A DNA stretch of 64,000 nucleotides from an uncultured Allomuricauda sp. (GCF_947501165.1 NZ_CANMUU010000003.1:124001-188000); one strand, 5' to 3'. Positions 40,269 to 49,977 are shown, counted from the first letter of the stretch. A program made the numbers and translations. The notes: generated from the sequence alone by a model not told the origin.

Positions 40269-41021
40269 TTATAACGTATTGTAATATCGGAATACTTTTG
40301 CTACATCAGAAGGCTCTTTTAGGTTTAATCTATTTTTGCCAACAAACTGCTTAATTTTTTTACTCGCTTCCGGTTCGCCATCAAACAAGGAATACACTTC
40401 TTTCTTTGAGGTTTTAAAAAATTGTATCTCTTCTTTATCTCCGTTTTTTTTACCCAAAAACAACTGTCTGGATTCAACGAAACGATTGGGCACATCAAGT
40501 TCCAAAGAAGTTGTTCCCTCTTTACCTTCTTTAAACAGTTTTGTTCTTTTCTCGTACAGAACCATATCTTCTAAATCTGCCAATACAAAAAGATATCCTT
40601 GCTCGAATTTTCCTTTCTTGTCATTATAGCCTTTGAATTTGGCCGTTTTTCCATTAATCACACAATAAATATCTTCTCGTGGAAGAAGAATTTGGGTCTC
40701 TTCATTATTAGCCGTTGGTTTGATTTCAAACTGATCCCTAAAACCATCATATCTTAACAACAATACCCCTTCAATACCATCTACACTATAAATTGAAGCT
40801 TTTCTATATTCCTCATTAAAATAAGCAGAACCTTGTATTTTTATTTTCTTTTCTATAGGTTTCCGATTTCTTACTTGCTGAAAAGCAAAATCCAATCTTG
40901 GATTTCTCCCTGTAACGTCCAAGTCAACATTGGAAGCGCTAAAATTTGAAGCGGGTAATTGGGCAATTGATATTGTACTTACTGTCATTGCTATTGACAA
41001 AAAGCAAATCTTTCTATTCAT
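40269..41021 (-). CDS. Exported conserved hypothetical protein
   Basis: About 250 residues from ATG 41021 (MNRKICFLSIAMTVSTISIAQ signal peptide; ATG 41030 adds three residues). The mature protein is lysine-rich and mainly beta-stranded, with no membrane segment and no cysteine pairs. No family recognised. It is monocistronic, with the 167 bases upstream separating it divergently from rlmB. Confidence 0.7.
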   Translation of the reverse strand: MNRKICFLSIAMTVSTISIAQLPASNFSASNVDLDVTGRNPRLDFAFQQVRNRKPIEKKIKIQGSAYFNEEYRKASIYSVDGIEGVLLLRYDGFRDQFEIKPTANNEETQILLPREDIYCVINGKTAKFKGYNDKKGKFEQGYLFVLADLEDMVLYEKRTKLFKEGKEGTTSLELDVPNRFVESRQLFLGKKNGDKEEIQFFKTSKKEVYSLFDGEPEASKKIKQFVGKNRLNLKEPSDVAKVFRYYNTL

Positions 41022-41197
41022 TTTTTTCATTTTGATCGTGTTTATTGATATGAATTAGCTTGAATCGTGAGCAATAGGAAAAATTATCAGTATAATTGCC
41101 ACTTCTTGCTTTACTTTGCATATAAGGTACAAATAATAGCAATATTCCCTTTATTGGAATGTTAAGAAAACTTGTCACCTATCTAGCAAAATAATAC

Positions 41198-41935
41198 ATG
41201 GAAAAAAAATCCCAAGTGTATGGACTGCGTGCCATTATCGAAGCAATTGAAGCAGAACGGCCCATCCAAAAGGTTTATTTACAAAAAGGGTTAAAGGGTA
41301 ACCTTGCCAAAGAATTGGAATCCTTACTTCGGAAAGAAGGGATTAGCACCTCATATGTTCCTATTGAGAAATTAAATCGATTGAATCGAAATAATCATCA
41401 AGGAGCCATTGCCAATATATCTCCTGTTGTTTTCGTCGATTTTGAAATATTGACGGAAAAGGTAGTTAAAGAAAAAAAAGAACCATTTTTTCTGTTATTG
41501 GATGGTGTAACCGATGTGAGAAATTTTGGCGCTATCATCCGTAGCGCAGAATGTTGCGGAGTAGATGGTATTATTATTCCAAAACAAGGTTCTGCCCCCG
41601 TTACCGATGACACTGTGAAGACATCAGCGGGAGCTGCATTTAGGGTTCCCATTGCTAAGGTAAACCATTTAAAGGATGCTATTTTTTACCTACAGTCTCA
41701 TGAAATAACTATTGTGGCAGCTACAGAAAAGGCTGAAGACGATTTATTCAACTTAGATGTTTCGGGTCCATGCGCTGTTATCATGGGTGCTGAAGATAAA
41801 GGGATTTCGCCATCCATATTAAAAGCCGCGGACAAAAGGGCCAAACTTCCTCTGATGGGTAGTATTGGCTCGCTGAACGTTTCCGTCGCTTGTGGTGTTT
41901 TTTTGTACGAAGTGGTAAGGCAGCGGTTAAAATAG
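41198..41935 (+). CDS. rlmB: 23S rRNA (guanosine-2'-O-)-methyltransferase, TrmH/SpoU family
   Basis: 245 residues. N-terminal substrate-binding domain (YGLRAIIEAIEAERPIQKVYLQKG) and SPOUT knot with the three motifs: VRNFGAIIRSAECCGVDGII, CAVIMGAEDKGIS and IGSLNVSVACGVFLYEVVRQRL. Methylates G2251 in the P loop in E. coli. Ends two bases from the convergent rhomboid gene. Confidence 0.93.
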   Translation: MEKKSQVYGLRAIIEAIEAERPIQKVYLQKGLKGNLAKELESLLRKEGISTSYVPIEKLNRLNRNNHQGAIANISPVVFVDFEILTEKVVKEKKEPFFLLLDGVTDVRNFGAIIRSAECCGVDGIIIPKQGSAPVTDDTVKTSAGAAFRVPIAKVNHLKDAIFYLQSHEITIVAATEKAEDDLFNLDVSGPCAVIMGAEDKGISPSILKAADKRAKLPLMGSIGSLNVSVACGVFLYEVVRQRLK

Positions 41936-41936
41936 A

Positions 41937-42674
41937 TTATTCTTCTTTGCCGTCTTTTGATTTGTAATGATACTTAATTTCAATCTGCTCCTTAAATTCT
42001 TCAAACTTTTCTGAGGTACTTATAAAATTACCATCAGCATCAAAATGTTGCAGAAAAGGGTCATTTTCTTCATCAAAATCTTCTTTTTCCCAATCATACT
42101 TTTTCTCTTGTGGAGTATGAACCCTCAAGAACAGAGCGAGTAAAAGACCTGTTAGAAAGCCTGATAGATGACCCTCCCAAGAAATACCATCCTTTATAGG
42201 AAAAACATACCATATCATACTGCCATACACAAAGACCACAATTAGTGAAAGGGCCACCAACCGGTAGTGCTTTGTAAAAATGCCTTTGAAGAAAATGAAA
42301 CTGGCCAATACATAGATCAAGCCACTTGCCCCAATATGGTACGAAGGTCGACCGATGAGCCACGTTAAAATTCCAGAACCTAAAACCCCGAGTAACAGTA
42401 CTCGAAAAGCAACGCCTTTATAAAAAAGAAAGAGAAAAAAAGTCAACACCGCCAAAGGAATGGTATTGTTATACAAATGCTCCGCCGAGCTATGGATAAA
42501 GGGACTTAAAATCACCCCTTTTAACCCTGAAAGAGTTCTAGGCTGTACCCCCAAGTGATTAAAATTAAAATCGAAACGTACTTCCGCCCAATACACCATC
42601 CATATGGCCAAGACAGCAAATAAGGGGGCCAACAGAGCCTTTTCCCACATTTTTAGCATCTTGAAATCTTTCAT
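41937..42674 (-). CDS. Rhomboid-family intramembrane serine protease
   Basis: 245 residues, six hydrophobic segments in the first 190. The catalytic Ser lies in HIGASGLIYVL (GxSG) and the catalytic His in EGHLSGFLTGLLLALF; FIHSSAEHLYNNTIPL is the conserved HxxxxHxxNN-like segment. A soluble, acidic C-terminal tail of about 55 residues faces the cytoplasm or periplasm. Substrate unknown. Confidence 0.9.
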   Translation of the reverse strand: MKDFKMLKMWEKALLAPLFAVLAIWMVYWAEVRFDFNFNHLGVQPRTLSGLKGVILSPFIHSSAEHLYNNTIPLAVLTFFLFLFYKGVAFRVLLLGVLGSGILTWLIGRPSYHIGASGLIYVLASFIFFKGIFTKHYRLVALSLIVVFVYGSMIWYVFPIKDGISWEGHLSGFLTGLLLALFLRVHTPQEKKYDWEKEDFDEENDPFLQHFDADGNFISTSEKFEEFKEQIEIKYHYKSKDGKEE

Positions 42675-42794
42675 CAGGTCTCTTTGTTCAATTTCCTTTC
42701 CACAGTGATAAAATGGACAAATTGTCGGTTTTTAGATAATTTGTCTTACCAAACTACTAAATCCCAGAATAAAATTTGTTTTACTTTTAGTCTT

Positions 42795-44072
42795 ATGAAT
42801 GAACCTCTAGCGGAACGCGTCCGACCCAAAACCCTTGAAGGGTATATCAGCCAACAACATCTGGTGGGCGAAAATGGGGCTCTTACCCAGCAAATAAGGA
42901 ATGGAACCCTACCTTCCCTGATTCTTTGGGGGCCACCAGGAACGGGTAAAACCACCTTGGCTCAGATTATGGCAAATGATAGCAAAAGACCATTTTATAC
43001 CTTGAGCGCTATCAATAGTGGGGTTAAAGAAGTTAGAGAAGTAATAGAAAAAGCCAAACAGAGTGGTGGACTTTTCACGGCAAAAAATCCAATCCTTTTT
43101 ATTGATGAAATTCATAGATTCAGTAAATCCCAACAAGATTCATTGTTAGGAGCTGTAGAGAAAGGATGGATTACCCTGATTGGAGCAACCACAGAGAATC
43201 CCAGTTTTGAAGTAATTCCAGCCCTTTTGTCAAGATGCCAGGTGTATGTATTAAATCCCTTTACAAAAGAAGATTTGGAGGCCTTGTTGAAACGGGCAAT
43301 AGAATCTGACTCACTCCTAAAAGCCAAAAAGATAAACTTACAAGAAACTGAGGCTTTACTCAGATTGTCTGGTGGGGATGGAAGAAAGTTACTGAACATC
43401 TTTGAACTTATTATCAATTCAGAAAGCTCTGAGCCAATTACCATAAATGATGAAATGGTATTGCAAAAAGTTCAAAAAAACACGGTACTCTATGACAAAA
43501 CAGGAGAACAACATTATGACATAATATCTGCCTTTATTAAATCCATACGGGGGAGTGACCCTAACGCTGCCGTATATTGGTTGGCTCGTATGATTGAAGG
43601 TGGAGAGGATGTCAAGTTCATTGCCCGAAGGATGGTGATTTTGGCTTCCGAAGATATAGGAAATGCCAATCCAACTGCTTTGGTATTGGCAAATTCCACA
43701 TTTCAGGCCGTGAACATCATAGGCTATCCAGAAGCTCGAATTATCTTAAGTCAATGTGCCACCTACCTAGCCAGTTCTCCAAAAAGTAATGCAAGCTATA
43801 TGGCAATAAACAAAGCACAACAAACAGTTCGACAAACCGGAGACCTGTCGGTTCCTTTAGAAATACGGAACGCCCCAACGCAATTGATGAAGGAGCTCAA
43901 TTATGGAAAAGGATACCAATATGCACATGACCATAAAGACAACTTTGTGGAATTTGAGTTCTTGCCTGATGAAATTTCGGGCACAACATTTTATAACCCT
44001 GGAGGAAATCCTAGAGAAAAAGGCATGCGTGAATTCCTTCAGAAACGGTGGAAGGGAAAATATGGGTACTAG
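42795..44072 (+). CDS. rarA: Replication-associated recombination protein A (AAA+ ATPase)
   Basis: 425 residues from ATG 42795 (MNEPLAERVRPKTLEGYISQ), which matches the family start; the frame is open further upstream but reads as non-coding sequence. Walker A GPPGTGKTT at residues 46-54, Walker B ILFIDEIHRF, sensor region IGATTENPSFEV, and the C-terminal MgsA/RarA domain (SDPNAAVYWLARMIEGGED). Acts at stalled replication forks. Its stop codon interlocks with that of the convergent gene (CTAG shared). Confidence 0.95.
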   Translation: MNEPLAERVRPKTLEGYISQQHLVGENGALTQQIRNGTLPSLILWGPPGTGKTTLAQIMANDSKRPFYTLSAINSGVKEVREVIEKAKQSGGLFTAKNPILFIDEIHRFSKSQQDSLLGAVEKGWITLIGATTENPSFEVIPALLSRCQVYVLNPFTKEDLEALLKRAIESDSLLKAKKINLQETEALLRLSGGDGRKLLNIFELIINSESSEPITINDEMVLQKVQKNTVLYDKTGEQHYDIISAFIKSIRGSDPNAAVYWLARMIEGGEDVKFIARRMVILASEDIGNANPTALVLANSTFQAVNIIGYPEARIILSQCATYLASSPKSNASYMAINKAQQTVRQTGDLSVPLEIRNAPTQLMKELNYGKGYQYAHDHKDNFVEFEFLPDEISGTTFYNPGGNPREKGMREFLQKRWKGKYGY

Positions 44073-44992
44073 AACTTAATATTAAGCTCTTCAACCACAA
44101 TTGCCCCATTTTCAACATATTCCAGACGCCATTTACCGTCTTTTACAAAAACAACCCCAGATTTGTCACCTTCTGCGACCAAATAAAAATCTTTAACCGA
44201 AGTCCTCACTAGTTTGTATCTGATTTTTGGAGAGCTATCTACCAGTTGAAACCCATTTTGGGTGGGTTGGGCATACAATAAACCCGAAATACCAGATTTA
44301 GGTTCAATCGCCTTAAAAGTTTGATTCTCCATTGTGGATTCTTGTTCCAAAACCATTTGTTTTGCCTCTTCGGTTTTAGAGGTTTCATCCGCCACTTTGT
44401 TCGTAATAGCCGGTTTAGGTTTGATAGCCTTATAAACTTGTTCTTCTTGAGTGGCCTTTTGTTCCAAAACAACCTCTTTCGGTTCTTCTTTCAACGTTTT
44501 GACATCGTTTTTAAAATTCAAGGTCAAAGTTTCTTCTTTGGAAGTATCTGTTTTCGCATTTTTTGGTTGATACTCATATTCCACACCATCCAAAGAGACA
44601 AAAGCTCTCTGTATGGCCTGTGAATATGCTGGTCTAAACTCTTTCAACTTGCTTTTACCTTCAATTGTCCTAAATATTTCAACCGACCGGCAATCTTTAA
44701 ATACAATCGAAACCTTTGTGCCAAATAATGAAGAATCATCTTGCAAGCTGACAATCGCACCCAAACATCTATTTTGAAACAAATCATCTGGCAAAGCATC
44801 ATCATAAACCACGTTAAACCCCTTTTGAGTCAAAAAGTATTTTATATAAGTACTTGTTTGATGCATGTTTTCTTTTCTAAATGCATCAAACTTTTTAGGT
44901 ACAATAATGTATTTATAGTCATTGAACTGGGCTAATGCACTAGCGCCAACAACCAGGGTAAAAATCAACGAGAAGATAAATTTCGGTTTCAT
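44069..44992 (-). CDS. Exported hypothetical protein with a duplicated linker
   Basis: 307 residues with signal peptide (MKPKFIFSLIFTLVVGASALAQ). The N-terminal domain (about 23-140) resembles small periplasmic folds of Bacteroidota; the middle carries two imperfect copies of a ~29-residue unit (one begins EEPKEVVLEQ and contains YKAIKPKPAI, the other EEAKQMVLEQ and FKAIEPKSGI); the C-terminal 80 residues are beta-rich. Function unknown. It precedes nothing obvious; the upstream neighbour is the DUF5723 gene 12 bases away, same strand, so both may be co-transcribed. Confidence 0.75.
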   Translation of the reverse strand: MKPKFIFSLIFTLVVGASALAQFNDYKYIIVPKKFDAFRKENMHQTSTYIKYFLTQKGFNVVYDDALPDDLFQNRCLGAIVSLQDDSSLFGTKVSIVFKDCRSVEIFRTIEGKSKLKEFRPAYSQAIQRAFVSLDGVEYEYQPKNAKTDTSKEETLTLNFKNDVKTLKEEPKEVVLEQKATQEEQVYKAIKPKPAITNKVADETSKTEEAKQMVLEQESTMENQTFKAIEPKSGISGLLYAQPTQNGFQLVDSSPKIRYKLVRTSVKDFYLVAEGDKSGVVFVKDGKWRLEYVENGAIVVEELNIKF

Positions 44993-45004
44993 GGTAAACG
45001 GTAA

Positions 45005-46465
45005 TCAATTACCGTTCCAAGATATGATATTAAATCCAAATTGAAAGGATGCATAATGACTATCTGCCACATTTCGATATGCCAATAAATTATCCCCAAG
45101 AATGTAGAAATTGACAGGACCAGCTTGTAGATTAAGTCCAACACCAACATTCGAGAACGAGTACTTATCCACGGTATAGGCACCTTTTAAAGTTAATGCC
45201 CTACCTAATCTTCTTTGATAGAAACCGGTAAGCGCAGGTTGTATGCCCAAAGGTCTTTTTTGTAAAAATATCTGTCCTCCAATACTATTGCGATAGTATT
45301 GTTCACTATTTCCTTCCACTACATTTATGGCACAACCACAGTCTATGGTAGAAGTTTTGGTGCTGCCTTCGCCAAAATCGAATCTGATAGAGCCATACAC
45401 CTTAACCGGTCTGAACGAAATATACCCATTTTCATTCTCTTCATAAGGAACAGCCGCCTCTATTTCATCTATAAGCTCTTGCCATAGGTCCGTTCCTAAA
45501 TTATCAATATCCTCTGGCAAAAAAACATTGATTCCTTCGTTGGATGCGCTGCCTTCCAGAGTAAAGTTTCGAACATCTTTGGTATTGTAAATAAAGCCAA
45601 TATCCAAAACACTACCAGTTATAGTGGTCTGTTCATTCAATTTATAGGTAAATCCTGCATCAAAGCCCAAACCTAGGTTGCCTCCAAGCAATGCTCTTCG
45701 GGTAAACAAGTTCTGCGCATCCTGTCTTCTGGTACCTGACCCTTGATCTATAATATCCAAAAACTCATCTACTCCAGCGGTCCGTAGTTGTAAATCGGCA
45801 TCGATAGAATTTTCCAAAATGTTCTGTTCCCCTGCCGTGGTTCTAAAGGTTCCCGAGTTGTTAGTAGACTTAAAATTAAAAATACTTGAATACAGTTTGG
45901 CCCTAAGCCCTACCGTTAGTTCAGAATTTACTTTTCGATTGACTCCAAAGTGCAGCACGTTCACCATTTCACCTCGAACATTAAGATGTCCAAGGTCGAA
46001 GCTTCTCCCGATATTTGCCCCTCCATTGCCTTCAAAAGCGAGTATAGCTAAATCTTGGGGCCAATAGACTATTACATCGGTCTCTCCATACATACCAAAA
46101 CTGTAGTAATCATCAGGCCTGTTTCTTCCTCTAAAACCAATATTGAAAATTTCAATTTGGCTTGTGGTACTAAAATCGTCTCGCTGGTTCAAAGAGTTGA
46201 TTACCCTCTCCCTTACTTTGACATTAAAATCTATGCCGTCATTGGCGAATAGGTCATTCACCGTTACACCACTGGTTGCGGCTTGAAAGGAAAATCCCGA
46301 TAAAACCGGAATGCCAACGTGCCATTTTTCATTGGCTTTGACCCCAGGGTTCACCATCAATGATTGGGGAATCTCGTAGAAATCGTAGAGTAGTTGTTTA
46401 TTTTGGGCATTTAAAAAAACAGTTCCAAAGAAAGAAACCAATGCCAGAAGTCTGATACATTTCAT
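45005..46465 (-). CDS. DUF5723-type outer membrane beta-barrel protein
   Basis: 486 residues, signal peptide (MKCIRLLALVSFFGTVFLNAQ). The mature start YDFYEIPQSLMVNPG and the long array of alternating strands ending in an aromatic-rich C-terminus (YASFQFGFNIISWNGN) fit the DUF5723 family, presumed outer membrane barrels. Its ATG overlaps the stop of the upstream lipoprotein gene by four bases, indicating a functional pair. Confidence 0.75.
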   Translation of the reverse strand: MKCIRLLALVSFFGTVFLNAQNKQLLYDFYEIPQSLMVNPGVKANEKWHVGIPVLSGFSFQAATSGVTVNDLFANDGIDFNVKVRERVINSLNQRDDFSTTSQIEIFNIGFRGRNRPDDYYSFGMYGETDVIVYWPQDLAILAFEGNGGANIGRSFDLGHLNVRGEMVNVLHFGVNRKVNSELTVGLRAKLYSSIFNFKSTNNSGTFRTTAGEQNILENSIDADLQLRTAGVDEFLDIIDQGSGTRRQDAQNLFTRRALLGGNLGLGFDAGFTYKLNEQTTITGSVLDIGFIYNTKDVRNFTLEGSASNEGINVFLPEDIDNLGTDLWQELIDEIEAAVPYEENENGYISFRPVKVYGSIRFDFGEGSTKTSTIDCGCAINVVEGNSEQYYRNSIGGQIFLQKRPLGIQPALTGFYQRRLGRALTLKGAYTVDKYSFSNVGVGLNLQAGPVNFYILGDNLLAYRNVADSHYASFQFGFNIISWNGN

Positions 46466-47016
46466 TCTACCAATTGGAATATAAATTCAGCAGCCGATTT
46501 CATGGTAACTTTGGCATCTGGTTCTGGTGAGACACTTACGTTATCTCCAAGATTTCTACCGGTTACTCGAATACTTGTAGTGTTAATCAAAATATCCAAT
46601 GGTTTTCCATTTGGGCCATACTCCACATTTCTAGTCAGTGTTTGATTAGGTCCCTGTGCAATGTTGAAATTTTCAAAATCCAACACATTGTCTCCAGCAT
46701 CCAAGAACTCCACGATAATATTCAAAGGCTTGCTGGTGGTATTCGCAAACTCGTATGTTATTGTGCCTTCCAGCAATCTTTCTGCAACAAATTGCTCACT
46801 AAAGGCCTCAAAAATGAAGGTTTGGGTGTAAAACGTATTTACAGTGGTTACGGTATTTATAAAGTCTTCATCCGCTTCAAAAGAAAATATACTGGAGGCT
46901 ACTGCTGGTGTGATTTCCAAATCATCAAACTGATCAAAATCCTGTTCATCCGAACAAGAAAGGCATAAAAACAAAGGAATCACCAAAGTTAAAAATAGGG
47001 TCAATATGGGCCGCAT
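46462..47016 (-). CDS. Hypothetical lipoprotein paired with the DUF5723 barrel
   Basis: 184 residues. Lipobox LSC with Cys21 (FLCLSCSDEQDFD) and an acidic stretch after it, a surface-export type signal. The rest is an Ig-like beta-sandwich pattern. It overlaps the following barrel gene by ATGA. Role unknown; perhaps an accessory of the barrel. Confidence 0.72.
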   Translation of the reverse strand: MRPILTLFLTLVIPLFLCLSCSDEQDFDQFDDLEITPAVASSIFSFEADEDFINTVTTVNTFYTQTFIFEAFSEQFVAERLLEGTITYEFANTTSKPLNIIVEFLDAGDNVLDFENFNIAQGPNQTLTRNVEYGPNGKPLDILINTTSIRVTGRNLGDNVSVSPEPDAKVTMKSAAEFIFQLVE

Positions 47017-47071
47017 AGTCGCAATTCTTTTTTAAAAAACAAATAGCCAATACTACTACCCTACTATAACT

Positions 47072-47758
47072 CTACAAAAGGTTTTTTATTTCGTCCAAAC
47101 TGTTAATGATTCGGCTCAATTGATGCTTGGGTTCGTTGTGAAAATTAAAATGAAGCGCTTGCATGCCCAAGGCTTGTGCTCCCAGAATATCTGCTTCTAA
47201 GTTGTCTCCAATCATTAAAGACTGTTTAGCTGAGGTTTTTGCATGCTCCAAAGCGGTTTCAAAAATTTGGGGATGCGGCTTTTTTACTCCCGCAGTCTCA
47301 GAATCTATGATTTTATCAAAAAAATGATCGATATTGGAGTTTTTCATTTTACTCCTCTGGGTTTCTTTAAACCCATTGGTAATGATGTGGAGATTATATT
47401 TTGGGGCTAAGTAGTTAAGAGTTTGCATGGCATAGGGGATGAGATTCCCGAAAGTGGACAAATCCTCGATATACCTTTCTGAAAGAATGTGAATTAATTT
47501 ATCTGAGGCCTTATATCCAATTGCATCAAACGTTTCTTTCAGCCTTTTGTACCGCAAATCTTCCTTGCTTATCCTGTTCTCTCTATATACTTTCCAGTAT
47601 GCCAAATTTATAGGACGATACACCTCAAGAAATGAAGCTATTTCCACAGTAACTTCATTTTCTACCAATATTTTTTGGAACGTGAGGGCTGAGTTTAATT
47701 CAAAATCCCAAAGGGTATGGTCCAAATCAAAAAAGACATCCTTAACTCCTTCAAACAT
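47072..47758 (-). CDS. yjjG: HAD-family pyrimidine nucleotidase, YjjG type
   Basis: 228 residues. Motif I DLDHT with Asp11 and Asp13, motif II in LHIITNGFKETQ, Lys in VKKPHPQIFETAL, and motif IV GDNLEADILGA. YjjG-type enzymes dephosphorylate non-canonical pyrimidine nucleotides. Overlaps the upstream deacetylase gene by eight bases. Confidence 0.85.
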   Translation of the reverse strand: MFEGVKDVFFDLDHTLWDFELNSALTFQKILVENEVTVEIASFLEVYRPINLAYWKVYRENRISKEDLRYKRLKETFDAIGYKASDKLIHILSERYIEDLSTFGNLIPYAMQTLNYLAPKYNLHIITNGFKETQRSKMKNSNIDHFFDKIIDSETAGVKKPHPQIFETALEHAKTSAKQSLMIGDNLEADILGAQALGMQALHFNFHNEPKHQLSRIINSLDEIKNLL

Positions 47759-49046
47759 GATAACGTTTCAATAAATTTTCATAGAGGGAAATCCAAGGAA
47801 TTCTATGCCTACTTCCCAGAAGTTCATTGGAAAAAATAGCTATGAACCTTCCTTTTACTCCCTTAATATTCCTAAAAACAATGTCCAATTTATCAAACAC
47901 TTCACTGGGATTTTTGTAATTCAACAGCGCATAGTCGTGCACTGCAAAAGGGTGCACCTTTAGGGGTTGTCTGGATTCCAGACTTATATCATAAAAATAA
48001 AAGGGTGTACAGGTACCTGCCCTAAAACCTATCTGGTGTGTGTAGCCCATTGAAAAATCATCTGTGAACTCCGCCTCAATCAATGTACGATAGGTATTAG
48101 GCACATTTACCCGGTTATAGCGGAGTCGAGCATATTTTATGGGCCTATGTATCAAACCCCGTAGACCTTTTTTTTCCTCTATCAAAACTTTTTTGTCCGT
48201 AGAGGATAAAAACGAAGTGCTGAGGGAAACCACGCTATAATCTGCGATGGATTTAATTAAATATCGAAATTTATTGTTATTGGGTGAAATGTTTTTATCA
48301 TGTGCAGAATATTCGGCAAATTGAAAAAAGAACATACTTTTTACTTTGTACTTTTTATGAATTTTGACCAGTTTTTCAAAATTATCATAAGGGTCTTTGG
48401 AAAGGCGTAGTAAAACAGCCGTTCGTTTTACCATTTTGTTAAAACCAAACTTACCAAGATCTAGTATATATCCCCCCAGAGTTCTTACCAGACCACGATA
48501 TGCATAGCAATGAGAGGCAGTTACATTAACCACACTAGTAAAATTGTACTTTCTTTTTTTAGCTTTAATTTCCGGAAAACGCTCTTTCACCAATACGAAT
48601 AGTTTATGAGCCCAAAGATCCACAACGGGTAACTCCAAAAATTTATTTCTGAAAGCCAAGCTTTCTTTTGCAGGATATCTACCAACACTGTCCTTAACAT
48701 GCGGGAGATATTCTTCGTACCTACTCAAAAGAAAAAAACTAGCTGAAAAAATATCATAGGGTACAGCGCTTTTCTCATCCGTTGCAAAAAAACAAGGAAC
48801 CCCATCCCAATCTGAAACTCGAATCTCCAAATCATTGATGCCCTGTTCAAACAGAAGGTCGTTGCTTCGTATAAAAAATTCGTTTTGGAGCGCTTGCTTG
48901 GTGTAAGTTATTTTGGGACCAGCATGTTTAATAAAGTCTTCAACCTTGGTGGTAAGTGCAGTATCCACCCCTAAGATGCCCCCAAAAATCTGTTTGGTTA
49001 CATAGCTTAGACGGTTAGTTATTTTATGGGTGTATATGAGCAACAT
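47751..49046 (-). CDS. Polysaccharide deacetylase-family protein (with DUF7033-like N-terminus)
   Basis: 431 residues from ATG 49046, one base beyond the radC stop. The first ~90 residues match the N-terminal domain that accompanies deacetylases in Bacteroidota (IRVSDWDGVPCFFATD, PYDIFSASFFLLSRYEEY), followed by a NodB-like region (SMFFFQFAEYSAHDKN, GFRAGTCTPFYFYDI, HPFAVHDYALL). The catalytic Asp/His set cannot be assigned with certainty; activity on a surface polysaccharide is an inference. Confidence 0.75.
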   Translation of the reverse strand: MLLIYTHKITNRLSYVTKQIFGGILGVDTALTTKVEDFIKHAGPKITYTKQALQNEFFIRSNDLLFEQGINDLEIRVSDWDGVPCFFATDEKSAVPYDIFSASFFLLSRYEEYLPHVKDSVGRYPAKESLAFRNKFLELPVVDLWAHKLFVLVKERFPEIKAKKRKYNFTSVVNVTASHCYAYRGLVRTLGGYILDLGKFGFNKMVKRTAVLLRLSKDPYDNFEKLVKIHKKYKVKSMFFFQFAEYSAHDKNISPNNNKFRYLIKSIADYSVVSLSTSFLSSTDKKVLIEEKKGLRGLIHRPIKYARLRYNRVNVPNTYRTLIEAEFTDDFSMGYTHQIGFRAGTCTPFYFYDISLESRQPLKVHPFAVHDYALLNYKNPSEVFDKLDIVFRNIKGVKGRFIAIFSNELLGSRHRIPWISLYENLLKRYHV

Positions 49047-49047
49047 A

Positions 49048-49746
49048 TCACAGTATTCCTTTATCGGCAAAGCTAATATACTGGTGTTGGGCCAAAATCA
49101 GGTGGTCCAAAACCTTTAAATCCAAAGCTTCAGCTGCAATCTTCAGTTTTTTGGTTATCTGTTTATCCGATGTACTTGGTTTTAAACTCCCTGAAGGATG
49201 GTTATGGGCCAAAATAATGGCAACTGCACCCAGCTCCAATGCTTGTTTCATTACCAAACGCACATCTACCAAAGTACCCGTAATACCGCCTTTACTTAGC
49301 TGAGACTTATGGATTACCTTATTGGAGTTGTTCAAATAGAGTACCCAAAACTCTTCGTGTTCCAATTCTCCAATCAGAGGGTACAACAAGGTGAAAACAT
49401 CATGACTACTTGTTATTTTCTCCACTTTTATGCCTTCCTGTACGTGTCGACGGCGGCCTACCTCCAAAGCCGCGGCGATAGTAATTGCTTTGGCTTCCCC
49501 TATTCCCTTAAATCTTTTCAATTGATTAATGGATAGTTTTCCCAGTTCGTTAAGATTATTATCCACCGTGGAAAGAATACGTTGAGAAAGTTGAACGGCA
49601 CTCTCTTGCCTATTTCCCGACCCAATTAAAATAGCCAAAAGCTCTGCATCTGAAAGTACGGAACGCCCTTTTTGTGCCAATTTCTCTCGAGGTTTATCGT
49701 CATTGGCCCAGTTTCGGATGGGAAGCGAAAGGGTATTTTCTTGCAT
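49048..49746 (-). CDS. radC: RadC-family JAB/MPN domain protein
   Basis: 232 residues from ATG 49746 (MQENTLSLPIRNWANDDKPREKL), the usual family start. Helix-hairpin-helix (about 45-75: QLKRFKGIGEAKAITIAAALE) and a JAMM metallopeptidase motif (LAHNHPSGSLKPSTSD). Despite the name its role in DNA repair is unproven. Borders the accessory island. Confidence 0.93.
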   Translation of the reverse strand: MQENTLSLPIRNWANDDKPREKLAQKGRSVLSDAELLAILIGSGNRQESAVQLSQRILSTVDNNLNELGKLSINQLKRFKGIGEAKAITIAAALEVGRRRHVQEGIKVEKITSSHDVFTLLYPLIGELEHEEFWVLYLNNSNKVIHKSQLSKGGITGTLVDVRLVMKQALELGAVAIILAHNHPSGSLKPSTSDKQITKKLKIAAEALDLKVLDHLILAQHQYISFADKGIL

Positions 49747-49764
49747 GCTTAAATATAGCGGTTT

Positions 49765-49772
49765 CAAAACTA
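49765..49772 (-). promoter_or_regulatory. Probable -7 promoter element of radC
   Basis: Minus strand TAGTTTTG matches TAnnTTTG, 18 bases before the radC ATG. No clear -33 box. Two dyads lie upstream: AGATATC/GATATCT (49794-49815) and the palindrome at 49881-49896. Confidence 0.45.
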
Positions 49773-49880
49773 AGACTCAGGAGAAATACATATAGATATC
49801 TTCAGAGTGATATCTGGCCAAAGTACTGAAAAACAAAAGGTTTTCAATACATATATAAAAAGTGAAATGTTTGTATTCGC

Positions 49881-49896
49881 TTGTACTTAAGTACAA
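49881..49896. promoter_or_regulatory. Perfect 16-base palindrome TTGTACTTAAGTACAA
   Basis: A perfect dyad without spacer in the 258-base spacer between divergent radC and the Imm70-type gene. Symmetry and length fit a dimeric repressor operator; no regulator gene is adjacent. Confidence 0.35.
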
Positions 49897-49977
49897 ATGT
49901 GTAATTCGCCTTATTCTCCCATATTTATTGGATGGTTAACGGTTTTTATGGAAATTTAAGAATTAAAGGCTATACTA

